6,526 bases of DNA from Chloroflexota bacterium (GCA_016200725.1 JACQEE010000149.1:1-6526); one strand, 5' to 3'. Shown: positions 1 through 6,027, numbered from the stretch's first letter. Program-made: numbers and translations. The notes: generated from the letters alone by a model not told the origin.

Positions 1-222
<222 letters not shown>

Positions 223-229
223 CTATCTT

Positions 230-264
230 CCCTCGCCCGTACTCGGGAGAGGGTAGGGTGAGGC
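230..264 (+). repeat. Dispersed intergenic hairpin repeat, copy 1 (cysH-cysC gap)
   Basis: CCCTC-G-CCCG, a TACT loop, then CGGG-A-GAGGG (230-253) forms nine base pairs with one internal G/A mismatch. It is followed by a tail ending GGTGAGGC (257-264). The same layout, a CCCTC/GAGGG stem followed by a GGTGAGGC tail, recurs at 3669-3695 in the same orientation. No T-tract follows on either strand, so this is not a convincing intrinsic terminator; it could still protect or process the cysH-cysC transcript. GC-rich mini-repeats of this CCCTC/GAGGG type are familiar from many GC-rich bacterial genomes. Confidence 0.55.
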
Positions 265-265
265 C

Positions 266-973
266 TTACGTATGCAGGCCGCACTCGGTCTTGCCGGTGC
301 CGCTCCAGCGGCCCGCCCGCTCGTCCTCGCCCTCGCCGACGGCTCGGGTGCAGTGCGTGCAGCCGATGCTCTTGTAGCCCTGGTCGAGCAGGACGTTGTA
401 CGGCACCTTGTGCTTCAGGACATAGTCCCAGATGTCCTTCTTGGACAGGTGGGCGACGGCGTTGATCTTCACCAGGCCGAACTTCTCGTTCCACTCGACG
501 ATGCCGACCTGCTTGCGCGTATCGCCCTGGTCGCGGCGGATGCCGGTGATCCAGGCGTCGAGACCGGCGAGCGCGCGCTCGTTCGGCTCGACCTTGCGCA
601 GCGCGCAGCACTGATCGGGGTCGCTCTTCCACAGCTCCGCGCCGTGCTTCGCCGCCTGCGCCTCAGGGGTCAGTCGCGATTTGAAAGCAACAGGCCGAAT
701 GTGGTAGCGCTGCTTCACCGCTTCCACGTTGGCATACGTCTCTGGGAAGAGAAAGTCCGTATCGAGGTAGAAGACGTGAACTTTCGGGTTGATCTTCACG
801 GCGATGTCGAGGAGCATCGCGCCGGATGCGCCGCCGAACGACATGCCCAGCCCGGCCTTGTCGCCGAAGGTGTCGAACGCCCAGCGCAGGATGTCTTCGG
901 GCGACTTCGTCTCGAAGCCGTCGGAGATGGCTTTCAACTCGTCGGGCGTGAACCGGGCCTTCGTGGTCACCAT
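266..973 (-). CDS. cysH: Assimilatory APS/PAPS reductase with iron-sulfur cysteine motifs
   Basis: Thioredoxin-dependent reductase that converts APS (or PAPS) to sulfite plus AMP (or PAP) in cysteine biosynthesis; cytoplasmic. The 235 residues match the usual family length. Visible motifs are the PP-loop-type nucleotide-binding segment SFGGASGA (45-52), LDTDFLFPETY (70-80), GIRRDQGDTR (144-153), a Cys-Cys pair at 122-123, CTHC (205-208) and the C-terminal ECGLH with the active Cys231. Family knowledge: the CC and CxxC pairs ligate a [4Fe-4S] cluster and mark the APS-reducing branch, while proteobacterial PAPS reductases lack them. Substrate preference is therefore probably APS, though some cluster-containing enzymes accept both. 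The ATG at 973 has only a loose purine-rich element (GAGGG) about 10 nt upstream. cysC follows on the same strand. The transcript probably starts near 1069, giving a leader of about 95 nt with a large inverted repeat. Confidence 0.93.
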   Translation of the reverse strand: MVTTKARFTPDELKAISDGFETKSPEDILRWAFDTFGDKAGLGMSFGGASGAMLLDIAVKINPKVHVFYLDTDFLFPETYANVEAVKQRYHIRPVAFKSRLTPEAQAAKHGAELWKSDPDQCCALRKVEPNERALAGLDAWITGIRRDQGDTRKQVGIVEWNEKFGLVKINAVAHLSKKDIWDYVLKHKVPYNVLLDQGYKSIGCTHCTRAVGEGEDERAGRWSGTGKTECGLHT

Positions 974-995
974 GTCAGCGGGTCCCTCTCGCCGT

Positions 996-1064
996 GCGCT
1001 GTCAGTAGGATGCGCTTCGTCGCCGCGACGATTCGCGGACGCGCATCGAGAGTCCTGACAGCGC
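996..1064. repeat. Long imperfect inverted repeat in the divergent cysH control region
   Basis: GCGCTGTCAG (996-1005) and CTGACAGCGC (1055-1064) are perfect 10-bp inverted arms separated by 49 nt. The spacer holds further nested complementary blocks: TGCG 1011-1014 with CGCA 1042-1045, CGTC 1018-1021 with GACG 1038-1041, and CGCG 1024-1027 with CGCG 1034-1037. The whole segment could thus fold as one interrupted hairpin in the cysH leader RNA, or act as a two-half-site DNA operator. The right arm overlaps the -35-like CTGACA of the rightward promoter. I do not recognise it as a known riboswitch. Confidence 0.5.
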
Positions 1065-1083
1065 GGACGTGGTTCATTCTAAC
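1055..1083 (+). promoter_or_regulatory. Possible sigma70-type promoter for the 1136-2371 gene
   Basis: CTGACA (1055-1060, five of six consensus bases) is followed after 17 nt by TCTAAC (1078-1083, four of six). The predicted start near 1090 would leave a leader of about 45 nt before the GTG at 1136. The -10 overlaps the opposite-strand -10 proposed for cysH, so the two transcripts would compete. Based on sequence resemblance only. Confidence 0.35.
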
Positions 1084-1084
1084 A
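1076..1084 (-). promoter_or_regulatory. Extended -10 promoter element for cysH-cysC
   Basis: The minus strand reads TGTTAGAAT: a TGn extension followed by TAGAAT, five of six matches to TATAAT. No good -35 stands at 17 nt, which fits extended -10 promoters. Predicted transcription start is near 1069, about 95 nt before the cysH ATG. Nothing else in 974-1135 looks better for this strand. Confidence 0.45.
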
Positions 1085-1135
1085 CACCGCTCCTGTTGGG
1101 GACTCGCAAGGATAGTGTCCAGGTACGGCGCGAGC

Positions 1136-2371
1136 GTGGGGCACACGTCGCGCTATGATGAGGCCAGTCTCCGACCGCAGAGGGATTGTCTGGCCCGTCA
1201 AGCGAAGGTCATCACTGATACCGGCGAGGAACTGGTCCTCGCCGACCCCGATACGCCGCTCGGCATGCTCCAGCGTGGGCGCGGCGAAGGCTACTTGTGG
1301 GCGCTCTCCGCCCAGCCATCAGAACTACACACGCTGCTGATCGACGTGCTGACTCACGACCCGCGATCGAACGGTCAGCTCGAGTGGGGGCATGGCCGAT
1401 ATTACGCAAGCCTCCTGATAAAGACGAGCCTCGACGTTTCGCCGGTCCAGGAATTCTTCAACTCCCTTAGGCAGGAACACATCAGAGATTGGGAGGCAGG
1501 CAGGCTCGCTCAATTAACTCTGGCTCAAGCCGCCGCGCGCGGTCATCAAATGTCGCTGCGCATTCTGCTGGAACAGGTCAAAGCTGGGCCGTGCTGGGCT
1601 GGGGCACTCCGACGCCCGCCTGTTCCCGAAATCAATGACATGATGACTGCAGATGACCTCTTGGTGTGTGCCTCCAACCACGACGTGGTCGACCTACTGG
1701 AAGCAAAGAGGGATGACGAAACGCGCACTGCTCTCCTGAACGCCACACTCTCGGACGTGCCAGACACGGCCTGGACTGCATTTCTTGTCCTGAAGCGTTG
1801 GCGCGATACAGGAGCGTTTGACCAGGGCGTGGCGGCGCTCCATCGGAAACCAAGGATTCGAACAGGAGCCGAGTACTATCTCGCCTCGCTCCCTGCAGAA
1901 TTGACTCTTCCGTTCGCGCGCGCGTGGTTTCCTGGCGAGGAACCTCTGAAGGGGGCTGCCGGACAAATTCTGAAAGCACACGCAGAAGCGAGAGACATTC
2001 CGATGGTGCTCGAAGCCTTGCGGGCTGGCCAGGAGGCGGGGAACCACCATCTGCAGATAGACCCACTCGACATCATCGAGCGGCTGCCGCAAATGGGACC
2101 ATACCCTGAGCTGATGAGCAGCTACTTGGGCCTTGAGTGTTCTCTGTGCCGGTCTCGAGCTGTCGATGCAATGATTGCCACATCCCCCGCGTTGTTCGAG
2201 TCTATCGCGTTGGCATGCCTCTTTGACTGCGATGAGGCAGTCGTACGAGCCGCCACTGAGCACGCGCCGCTCTCTATCCCCGGCGTGCGTCAGCGACTGA
2301 TGGAACTGGCCTCCGACACCTTCGCTGACGACCAGGTGCGCGAGGCGGCTGCGAAACGCTTGACGGAATAG
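1136..2371 (+). CDS. Hypothetical helical-repeat (HEAT-like) protein
   Basis: I cannot name this family with confidence. From the GTG at 1136 it has 411 residues, with no signal peptide and no transmembrane segment, so it is probably cytoplasmic. It is rich in Leu/Ala helices ending in Asp or Pro turns. The last part resembles a HEAT/ARM-type solenoid, with helix pairs such as FDCDEAVVRAATEHAP (363-378) and FADDQVREAAAKRLTE (396-411). The N-terminal block LQRGRGEGYLWAL (45-57) followed by HDPR (74-77) and GRYYASLL (87-94) looks like a conserved core. Such proteins usually bind other proteins, but no catalytic motif is visible. The start is uncertain: GTG 1136 has only a distant AGG, and ATG 1265 (residue 44) just before the conserved block is the main alternative. 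In a hand count of 60 codons (1505-1684), 36 end in G or C, against 57 of 60 in the next gene (2567-2746), suggesting a different origin or weaker codon selection. No terminator follows it. Confidence 0.75.
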   Translation: MGHTSRYDEASLRPQRDCLARQAKVITDTGEELVLADPDTPLGMLQRGRGEGYLWALSAQPSELHTLLIDVLTHDPRSNGQLEWGHGRYYASLLIKTSLDVSPVQEFFNSLRQEHIRDWEAGRLAQLTLAQAAARGHQMSLRILLEQVKAGPCWAGALRRPPVPEINDMMTADDLLVCASNHDVVDLLEAKRDDETRTALLNATLSDVPDTAWTAFLVLKRWRDTGAFDQGVAALHRKPRIRTGAEYYLASLPAELTLPFARAWFPGEEPLKGAAGQILKAHAEARDIPMVLEALRAGQEAGNHHLQIDPLDIIERLPQMGPYPELMSSYLGLECSLCRSRAVDAMIATSPALFESIALACLFDCDEAVVRAATEHAPLSIPGVRQRLMELASDTFADDQVREAAAKRLTE

Positions 2372-2406
2372 CAGCCAACGTAGCGTTGCGCGATTCGTTC
2401 TCCTGT

Positions 2407-2436
2407 TTGACAGGCCTCTGACCTCGCCACTATGCT
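2407..2436 (+). promoter_or_regulatory. Sigma70-type promoter of the monooxygenase operon
   Basis: A perfect TTGACA (2407-2412) is followed after 18 nt by TATGCT (2431-2436, four of six matches). Predicted start near 2443, about 55 nt before the ATG at 2498. It lies in the 126-nt gap after the hypothetical gene. That gap otherwise shows only a small CAACG-TAG-CGTTG hairpin (2376-2388) with no T-tract. Confidence 0.55.
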
Positions 2437-2497
2437 TGCACTCGCCGCTTGGCGCTCGTCCTGATAGTGTTGTGCGCCTGCGGCAGTCGGACCGCTG

Positions 2498-3658
2498 ATG
2501 AAGCAGGTGTCGTTGCCCATGAAGTTCGGTTTCTTCCTGATGCCTGCGCATCATCCCGCCCAGAACCCCACGCTCATCTACGAGCGCGACCTGCGCACTA
2601 TCGAGTACGCCGAGAGCCTCGGCTACGACGAGTTCTGGATCGGCGAGCACCACACCGGCGGTTGGGAGATCATCCCCGCGCCCGACGTCTTCATCTCCGC
2701 CGCGGCCCAGCGAACGAAGCGCATCCGCCTCGGCACCGGCGTCGTCAACCTGCCCTACCATCACCCTTTCCACGTCGCCGAGCGCATGGCCATGCTCGAC
2801 CACCTCACCTATGGCCGCGTCACGCTGGGCGTCGGCCCCGGCGCGCTGCCGCCGGACATCAAGATGTTCGGCGTCGAGCCGGCCAAGATGCGCCCCATGA
2901 TGGACGAGTCGCTGGACATCATCCTCAAACTCTTCCGCACCGATGGCCCTGTCACCTACGAGGGCCAGTATTGGACGCTGAAGGACATGGAACTGCAGGT
3001 CAAGTCCTACCAGCAGCCCCACGTCCCCGTCGCCGTCGCCAGCACGGGACGCCAGCACAGCCTCGAACTGGCCGCCACCTACGGCCTGCAGGTGCTCTCC
3101 GCCAACTTCCAGGTCGGCGCCAGCGGCGAGGCGATGGGCAAGCAGTGGGCCATGCTCGAGTCGCTGTCGAAGCAGAAGGGCACGGTGCCTAGCCGGCCCG
3201 ATTGGCGCATCGCCAACTACGTCTACGTCGCCGACACGCGCGAGAAGGCCATCGAGGACATCGAGAAGGGCGCCACCGAGGAACTGCGCGAATACTTCTT
3301 CCCGCTAGGCGTGAAGCCGTCATACGAGGACTACCCCGGCCAGCCTGCCAGCGAGATCGACCTGGCGCAGGCCATTCGCAAACGCGGCTGGATCATCGGC
3401 AACCCTGACGACTGTATCCAGCAGTTGCAGGAGATGTACAAAGGCACGGGCGGCTTCGGCGGCCTGCTGATTACCGCCGTCGAGTGGACATCCTGGTCGA
3501 ACTGGGACCACTCGCTCGAGCTGTTCGCGCGGTACGTTGCGCCCGAGTTCCAGCACAGCAACCGCGGCATGGTGCGATCCTGGAACCAACTCAAAGAGGA
3601 CGCGGCGGCGGGACGCCTGCCGACGCCGTACGGCCCGCAAAAGCGCAGCGATCAGTAA
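2498..3658 (+). CDS. LLM-class flavin-dependent monooxygenase (first of two)
   Basis: Luciferase-like monooxygenase predicted to use externally supplied reduced FMN and O2 to oxygenate an organic substrate; soluble TIM-barrel enzyme. In 386 residues it shows the family landmarks: FGFFLMP at the first strand (10-16), GEHH (49-52) equivalent to the His pair near the flavin in bacterial luciferase alpha, RIRLGTGV (76-82), then HHPFHVAERMAMLDHL (88-103) with TYGRVTLGVGPG (104-115), and GNPDDCIQQL (301-310) in the C-terminal half. The style recalls the luciferase/limonene-monooxygenase branch; the true substrate is unknown. Start: ATG 2498 is used here; ATG 2519, giving MKFGFF, is equally good and sits closer to the usual family N-terminus. 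It is the first gene after the promoter and is followed 38 nt later by a hydrolase-fold gene. No flavin reductase is encoded in the window, so reduced flavin must come from elsewhere. Confidence 0.9.
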   Translation: MKQVSLPMKFGFFLMPAHHPAQNPTLIYERDLRTIEYAESLGYDEFWIGEHHTGGWEIIPAPDVFISAAAQRTKRIRLGTGVVNLPYHHPFHVAERMAMLDHLTYGRVTLGVGPGALPPDIKMFGVEPAKMRPMMDESLDIILKLFRTDGPVTYEGQYWTLKDMELQVKSYQQPHVPVAVASTGRQHSLELAATYGLQVLSANFQVGASGEAMGKQWAMLESLSKQKGTVPSRPDWRIANYVYVADTREKAIEDIEKGATEELREYFFPLGVKPSYEDYPGQPASEIDLAQAIRKRGWIIGNPDDCIQQLQEMYKGTGGFGGLLITAVEWTSWSNWDHSLELFARYVAPEFQHSNRGMVRSWNQLKEDAAAGRLPTPYGPQKRSDQ

Positions 3659-3668
3659 CTTGAACACT

Positions 3669-3695
3669 CCCTCTTCGTGAGGGCTGAGGTGAGGC
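3669..3695 (+). repeat. Dispersed intergenic hairpin repeat, copy 2
   Basis: CCCTC (3669-3673), loop TTCGT, GAGGG (3679-3683), then a tail with GGTGAGGC (3688-3695). It matches copy 1 at 230-264 in stem, tail and orientation, with a shorter stem. The tail contains the ribosome binding site of the following gene, so part of the translation signal appears to be repeat-derived. Confidence 0.5.
3686..3691 (+). promoter_or_regulatory. Ribosome binding site of the hydrolase-fold gene
   Basis: GAGGTG lies 5 nt before the ATG at 3697 and is followed by a second GAGG. It lies in the tail of the hairpin repeat and supports ATG 3697 as the start. Confidence 0.65.
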
Positions 3696-3696
3696 A

Positions 3697-4503
3697 ATGA
3701 CCACTGCAACAGCAAGACCCGCCGCGAAAGTGAACGCCACCGAGCAGATGGTGGACATGGCCTGGGGGCGCATGCAACTGCTCAAGAAGGGCTCCGGAGA
3801 GCCCGTCTTCGTCTACCACCACGATGTCGGCAACCCCGGCTGGCTGCCCTTCTACGAGGCGCTGGCGCAGAAGCACACCGTCTACGTGCCGTCGCACCCC
3901 GGCTATCCGAAGTCGCAGCTGCCGGAATGGGCGCGCACCGTCCGCGACCTCGCCACACTCCACCTCTGGCTCATCAATGAACTCGGCCTCCAGTCCGTCA
4001 GCGCTGTCGGCCTCGGCTTTGGCGGCTGGATCGCAGCCGAGATGGCCACGATGGACCACCGCCTCCTCAAGAAACTGGTGCTCGTCAACTCGATGGGCAT
4101 GCAGCCGAAGGAAGGCGAGATCCTCGACCAGTTCCTCGTTAGCACCACCGAGTACACGAAACTGTGCTTCCACGATCAGAAGGCCTTCGAGCGGCAGTAC
4201 GGCGAGCCGGACATCGACCAGCTGGAGTTCTGGGAACTGTGCCGCGAGATGACCACGCGCGTGGCCTGGAAGCCGTACATGTTCAACCAGTCCATGCCGC
4301 ACCTCATCGGCGGCGTGCGAACCCCGACCCTGCTGGTAGCGGCGAAGCAGGACAAGGTGGTCCCGATGGACTGCGCCAAGCGCTACCTCGCCGGCCTGCC
4401 CAATGCCCGCCTCGAGGTGCTCGACAGCGCGGGACACTTCGCCGAGATGGAGAAGCCGAACGAGCTGGCGAAGTTGGTCAACGATTTCCTGGCGAAGAAG
4501 TAG
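3697..4503 (+). CDS. Alpha/beta-hydrolase-fold protein lacking the catalytic serine
   Basis: 268 residues, soluble, normal length for a single-domain alpha/beta hydrolase. The fold is clear: FVYHHDVGNPGW (38-49) corresponds to the HG.. oxyanion region, VYVPSHPGYPKS (62-73) to the strand and loop after it, VGLGFGGWIAAEMA (104-117) to the nucleophile elbow, TPTLLVAAKQDKVVP (209-223) carries the acid candidate Asp219, and SAGHFAEME (244-252) carries the candidate catalytic His247. The elbow reads G-L-G-F-G, so the Ser of G-x-S-x-G is replaced by Gly107 (codon GGC at 4015-4017, one base from AGC). It may be a non-serine enzyme working by Asp/His, as proposed for other nucleophile-less members, or a binding protein. 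It lies between two LLM genes on one transcript, so it probably acts on an oxygenation product. The first 12 residues (TTATARPAAK region) look disordered. Confidence 0.87.
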   Translation: MTTATARPAAKVNATEQMVDMAWGRMQLLKKGSGEPVFVYHHDVGNPGWLPFYEALAQKHTVYVPSHPGYPKSQLPEWARTVRDLATLHLWLINELGLQSVSAVGLGFGGWIAAEMATMDHRLLKKLVLVNSMGMQPKEGEILDQFLVSTTEYTKLCFHDQKAFERQYGEPDIDQLEFWELCREMTTRVAWKPYMFNQSMPHLIGGVRTPTLLVAAKQDKVVPMDCAKRYLAGLPNARLEVLDSAGHFAEMEKPNELAKLVNDFLAKK

Positions 4504-4508
4504 CGATT

Positions 4509-4554
4509 GTCACTCTGAACGAAGTGAAGAGTCCCTCCTAACCAGGCGAGGGAC
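4509..4554 (+). repeat. Intergenic repeat: GAACGAAGTGAAGA-type element with CCCTC/GAGGG hairpin
   Basis: Positions 4509-4532 match the very common dispersed bacterial element whose variants read like CATTCTGAGCGAAGCGAAGA; one reading frame gives the familiar spurious peptide HSERSEESL. Directly after it, GTCCCTC (4531-4537) and GAGGGAC (4548-4554) form a perfect 7-bp stem around a 10-nt loop. The element fills nearly the whole gap between the hydrolase-fold gene and the second LLM gene. No T-tract follows, so it should not end transcription efficiently. Confidence 0.6.
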
Positions 4555-4556
4555 CC

Positions 4557-4563
4557 GGGAGGA
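4557..4563 (+). promoter_or_regulatory. Strong ribosome binding site of the second LLM gene
   Basis: GGGAGGA ends 5 nt before the ATG at 4569. It can pair with upstream bases of the repeat: GAGTCC at 4529-4534 with GGACTC at 4561-4566, extended by TCC 4536-4538 with GGG 4557-4559 after one mismatch. Local folding could therefore hide it. Confidence 0.75.
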
Positions 4564-4568
4564 CTCCG

Positions 4569-5810
4569 ATGCACGTAATGTACTTCACCGAGCAGCCGAT
4601 GAATGCCTATCCGGTGGCGGAGGGCAAGCGCCTCGGCTACACGGCCACGCTCTTCCCCAACAAGTACTTCGACCCCGTCGAGGCCACGCGCCTCTATCAC
4701 GAGCGCCTCGAGGAATACCTCCTCGCCGACGAACTTGGCATCGACGGCATCATGCTCAACGAGCACCACAACGCGCCGTTCACGATGCAGTCGAAGATCA
4801 ACATCTTCGCCTCCGTCCTCGCTGGCATGACCAAGAAGGCCAAGATCGTGCTGCTCGGCAACCCGCTGCCCGTCTGCGACAACCCGGTGCGCCTCGCCGA
4901 AGAGATCGCCATGATCGACATGATCTCCAAGGGACGCCTCGTCTCCGGCATCGTGCGCGGCGCGGGCCAGGAGCAGGTCGCCACCAACGCCAACCCCGCC
5001 TACAACCGCGAGCGGTTCGAAGAGGCGCACGACCTCCTGATTAAAACATGGACGGACTCAGGCCCCTTCCGCTGGGAGGGTAACCACTACCAGTTCCGCG
5101 TCGTGAACCCGTGGGCGCTGTCGCTGCAGAAGCCGCACCCGCGCATTTGGGTCCCCGGCGTCGCCAGCATGGAGACGGTCATCTGGGCGGCGCAGCACCG
5201 CTATCCGTACATCGCGCTGAACACCACACTCGACGCGACCAAGGCGATCTGGAACGTCTACGACGAGGCCGCGGCGGGCGTGGGCTACAAGGGTGGTCCG
5301 CCATACCGCGGCTACCTCATTCGCTGCCATGTCGCCGAGACGGAGGAGAAGGCGCTGAAGAACGGCCGCGAGTTCATGTGGATGCAGGGCGAGTTTCTCG
5401 GCCTCAGCCACCCGGTGTGGGCCGGCCCCAGCGGCTACGGCTCTCCGTCATCGCGACGCCAGCGCCTGCAGATGGCGCGGAGCCGCAAGCAGCCCTCGTA
5501 CGAGGAGCAGCTGGCGACGACCCAGATCATCACGGGCACGCCCGACCAGGTGATCAAGAAACTGCGCATGATCTGCGAACTATTCCGCCCCGGCATCCTC
5601 TCCCTCTGGGGCAACGACGGCAACATCGATCACAAAGACTCGATGACCTGCATCAAGTTGATGTGCAACGAAGTCCTGCCGGCGCTCAAGGGCATGGCCA
5701 AGGAGTTCGACCTACAGGACCCCTTCTCCGCCAACACCCCCGTGAGCTTGGCCGAATCGCCGAAGGGGACGCTGACCCCAGCGAAGGCCAAGGTGGCCGC
5801 GAAGGCGTAG
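4569..5810 (+). CDS. LLM-class flavin-dependent monooxygenase (second, divergent)
   Basis: 413-residue luciferase-like protein, predicted FMNH2/O2-dependent oxygenase. It starts MHVMYFTEQPMNAYP; further landmarks are NEHHN (64-68, the flavin-site His pair), KIVLLGNPLPVCDNPVRLAEE (92-112), SKGRLVSGIVRGAG (120-133), NANPAYNRERFEEAHDLL (140-157), PHPRIWVPGV (189-198) and GTPDQVIKKL (323-332), followed by GILSLWGNDG (342-351). These define a recognisable LLM subfamily quite distinct from the first enzyme, so the two are not a recent tandem duplication. They could act on successive intermediates or form a heteromeric oxygenase like luciferase alpha/beta; the sequence does not decide. The substrate is unknown. 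The last 25 or so residues are rich in Pro, Lys and Ala and probably disordered. The ATG at 4569 is fixed by GGGAGGA 5 nt upstream. A strong terminator begins 29 nt after the stop, closing the operon. Confidence 0.92.
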   Translation: MHVMYFTEQPMNAYPVAEGKRLGYTATLFPNKYFDPVEATRLYHERLEEYLLADELGIDGIMLNEHHNAPFTMQSKINIFASVLAGMTKKAKIVLLGNPLPVCDNPVRLAEEIAMIDMISKGRLVSGIVRGAGQEQVATNANPAYNRERFEEAHDLLIKTWTDSGPFRWEGNHYQFRVVNPWALSLQKPHPRIWVPGVASMETVIWAAQHRYPYIALNTTLDATKAIWNVYDEAAAGVGYKGGPPYRGYLIRCHVAETEEKALKNGREFMWMQGEFLGLSHPVWAGPSGYGSPSSRRQRLQMARSRKQPSYEEQLATTQIITGTPDQVIKKLRMICELFRPGILSLWGNDGNIDHKDSMTCIKLMCNEVLPALKGMAKEFDLQDPFSANTPVSLAESPKGTLTPAKAKVAAKA

Positions 5811-5838
5811 CGGCGAGATTCAACCACAGGTGCAGTTC

Positions 5839-5876
5839 AAGAAGGGCGACCCCAAAAGGGTCGCCCTTCTTTTTTT
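5839..5876 (+). terminator. Rho-independent terminator of the monooxygenase operon
   Basis: A 14-bp perfect stem (AAGAAGGGCGACCC at 5839-5852 with its complement at 5858-5871) surrounds a CAAAA loop. The run of seven T covers 5870-5876. It lies shortly after the second LLM stop codon and insulates pdxS from upstream transcription. Confidence 0.93.
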
Positions 5877-5920
5877 GGCCGGACATCGCAGCCGGTGGCC
5901 GCACGGCTTCCCGCTCCTGA

Positions 5921-5951
5921 TTGTCCCCCTTGTCGCGCGGCCCGTTATAAT
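5921..5951 (+). promoter_or_regulatory. Promoter of pdxS
   Basis: A perfect TATAAT (5946-5951) stands downstream of TTGTCC (5921-5926), with a long 19-nt spacer. Predicted start near 5958 gives an 80-nt leader before the TTG at 6039. The -10 stands out in a very GC-rich context, but the -35 is weak, suggesting activator dependence or modest activity. Confidence 0.55.
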
Positions 5952-5979
5952 TGCAGTGACGCTCTGCCTAACAGGGCGC

Positions 5980-6016
5980 GCCCGTTCACGATTCGATTGG
6001 CTCTCCACGAACGGGC
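5980..6016 (+). repeat. 8-bp inverted repeat in the pdxS leader
   Basis: GCCCGTTC (5980-5987) and GAACGGGC (6009-6016) are perfect inverted arms with a 21-nt spacer. They lie within the predicted leader and end 11 nt before the ribosome binding site. The left arm also shares bases with the palindrome GGGCGCGCCC at 5974-5983. It could be an RNA hairpin or a binding site for a regulator; no known pdx regulator site is recognised. Confidence 0.4.
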
Positions 6017-6027
6017 TAAGGTATTGC

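Noticed and set aside
230..253. Intrinsic terminator between cysH and cysC
   Set aside because: The hairpin is stable, but no T-tract follows on either strand; it fits the dispersed repeat family better.
272..1135. Upstream extension of the 1136-2371 reading frame back to 272 on the plus strand
   Set aside because: This part lies antisense to cysH, whose motifs are unmistakable. The open frame is a by-product of GC-rich codon structure on the opposite strand.
2376..2388. Terminator after the hypothetical gene
   Set aside because: Only a 5-bp stem with a 3-nt loop and no T-tract; too weak to call.
2449..2520. Small plus-strand peptide starting MALVLIVLCACGS that resembles a lipoprotein signal
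   Set aside because: The frame continues out of phase through the first LLM gene as Arg/His-rich shadow sequence, and no ribosome binding site precedes it.
1694..3058. 454-codon open frame on the minus strand across the hypothetical gene and the first LLM gene
   Set aside because: It crosses two better-supported genes and a promoter, has no recognisable motif, and has the low-complexity Arg/Val/Asp-rich look of an antisense shadow.
3652..4437. 261-codon minus-strand frame opposite the hydrolase-fold gene
   Set aside because: It is a mirror of a gene with clear alpha/beta-hydrolase motifs; no ribosome binding site or family motif supports it.
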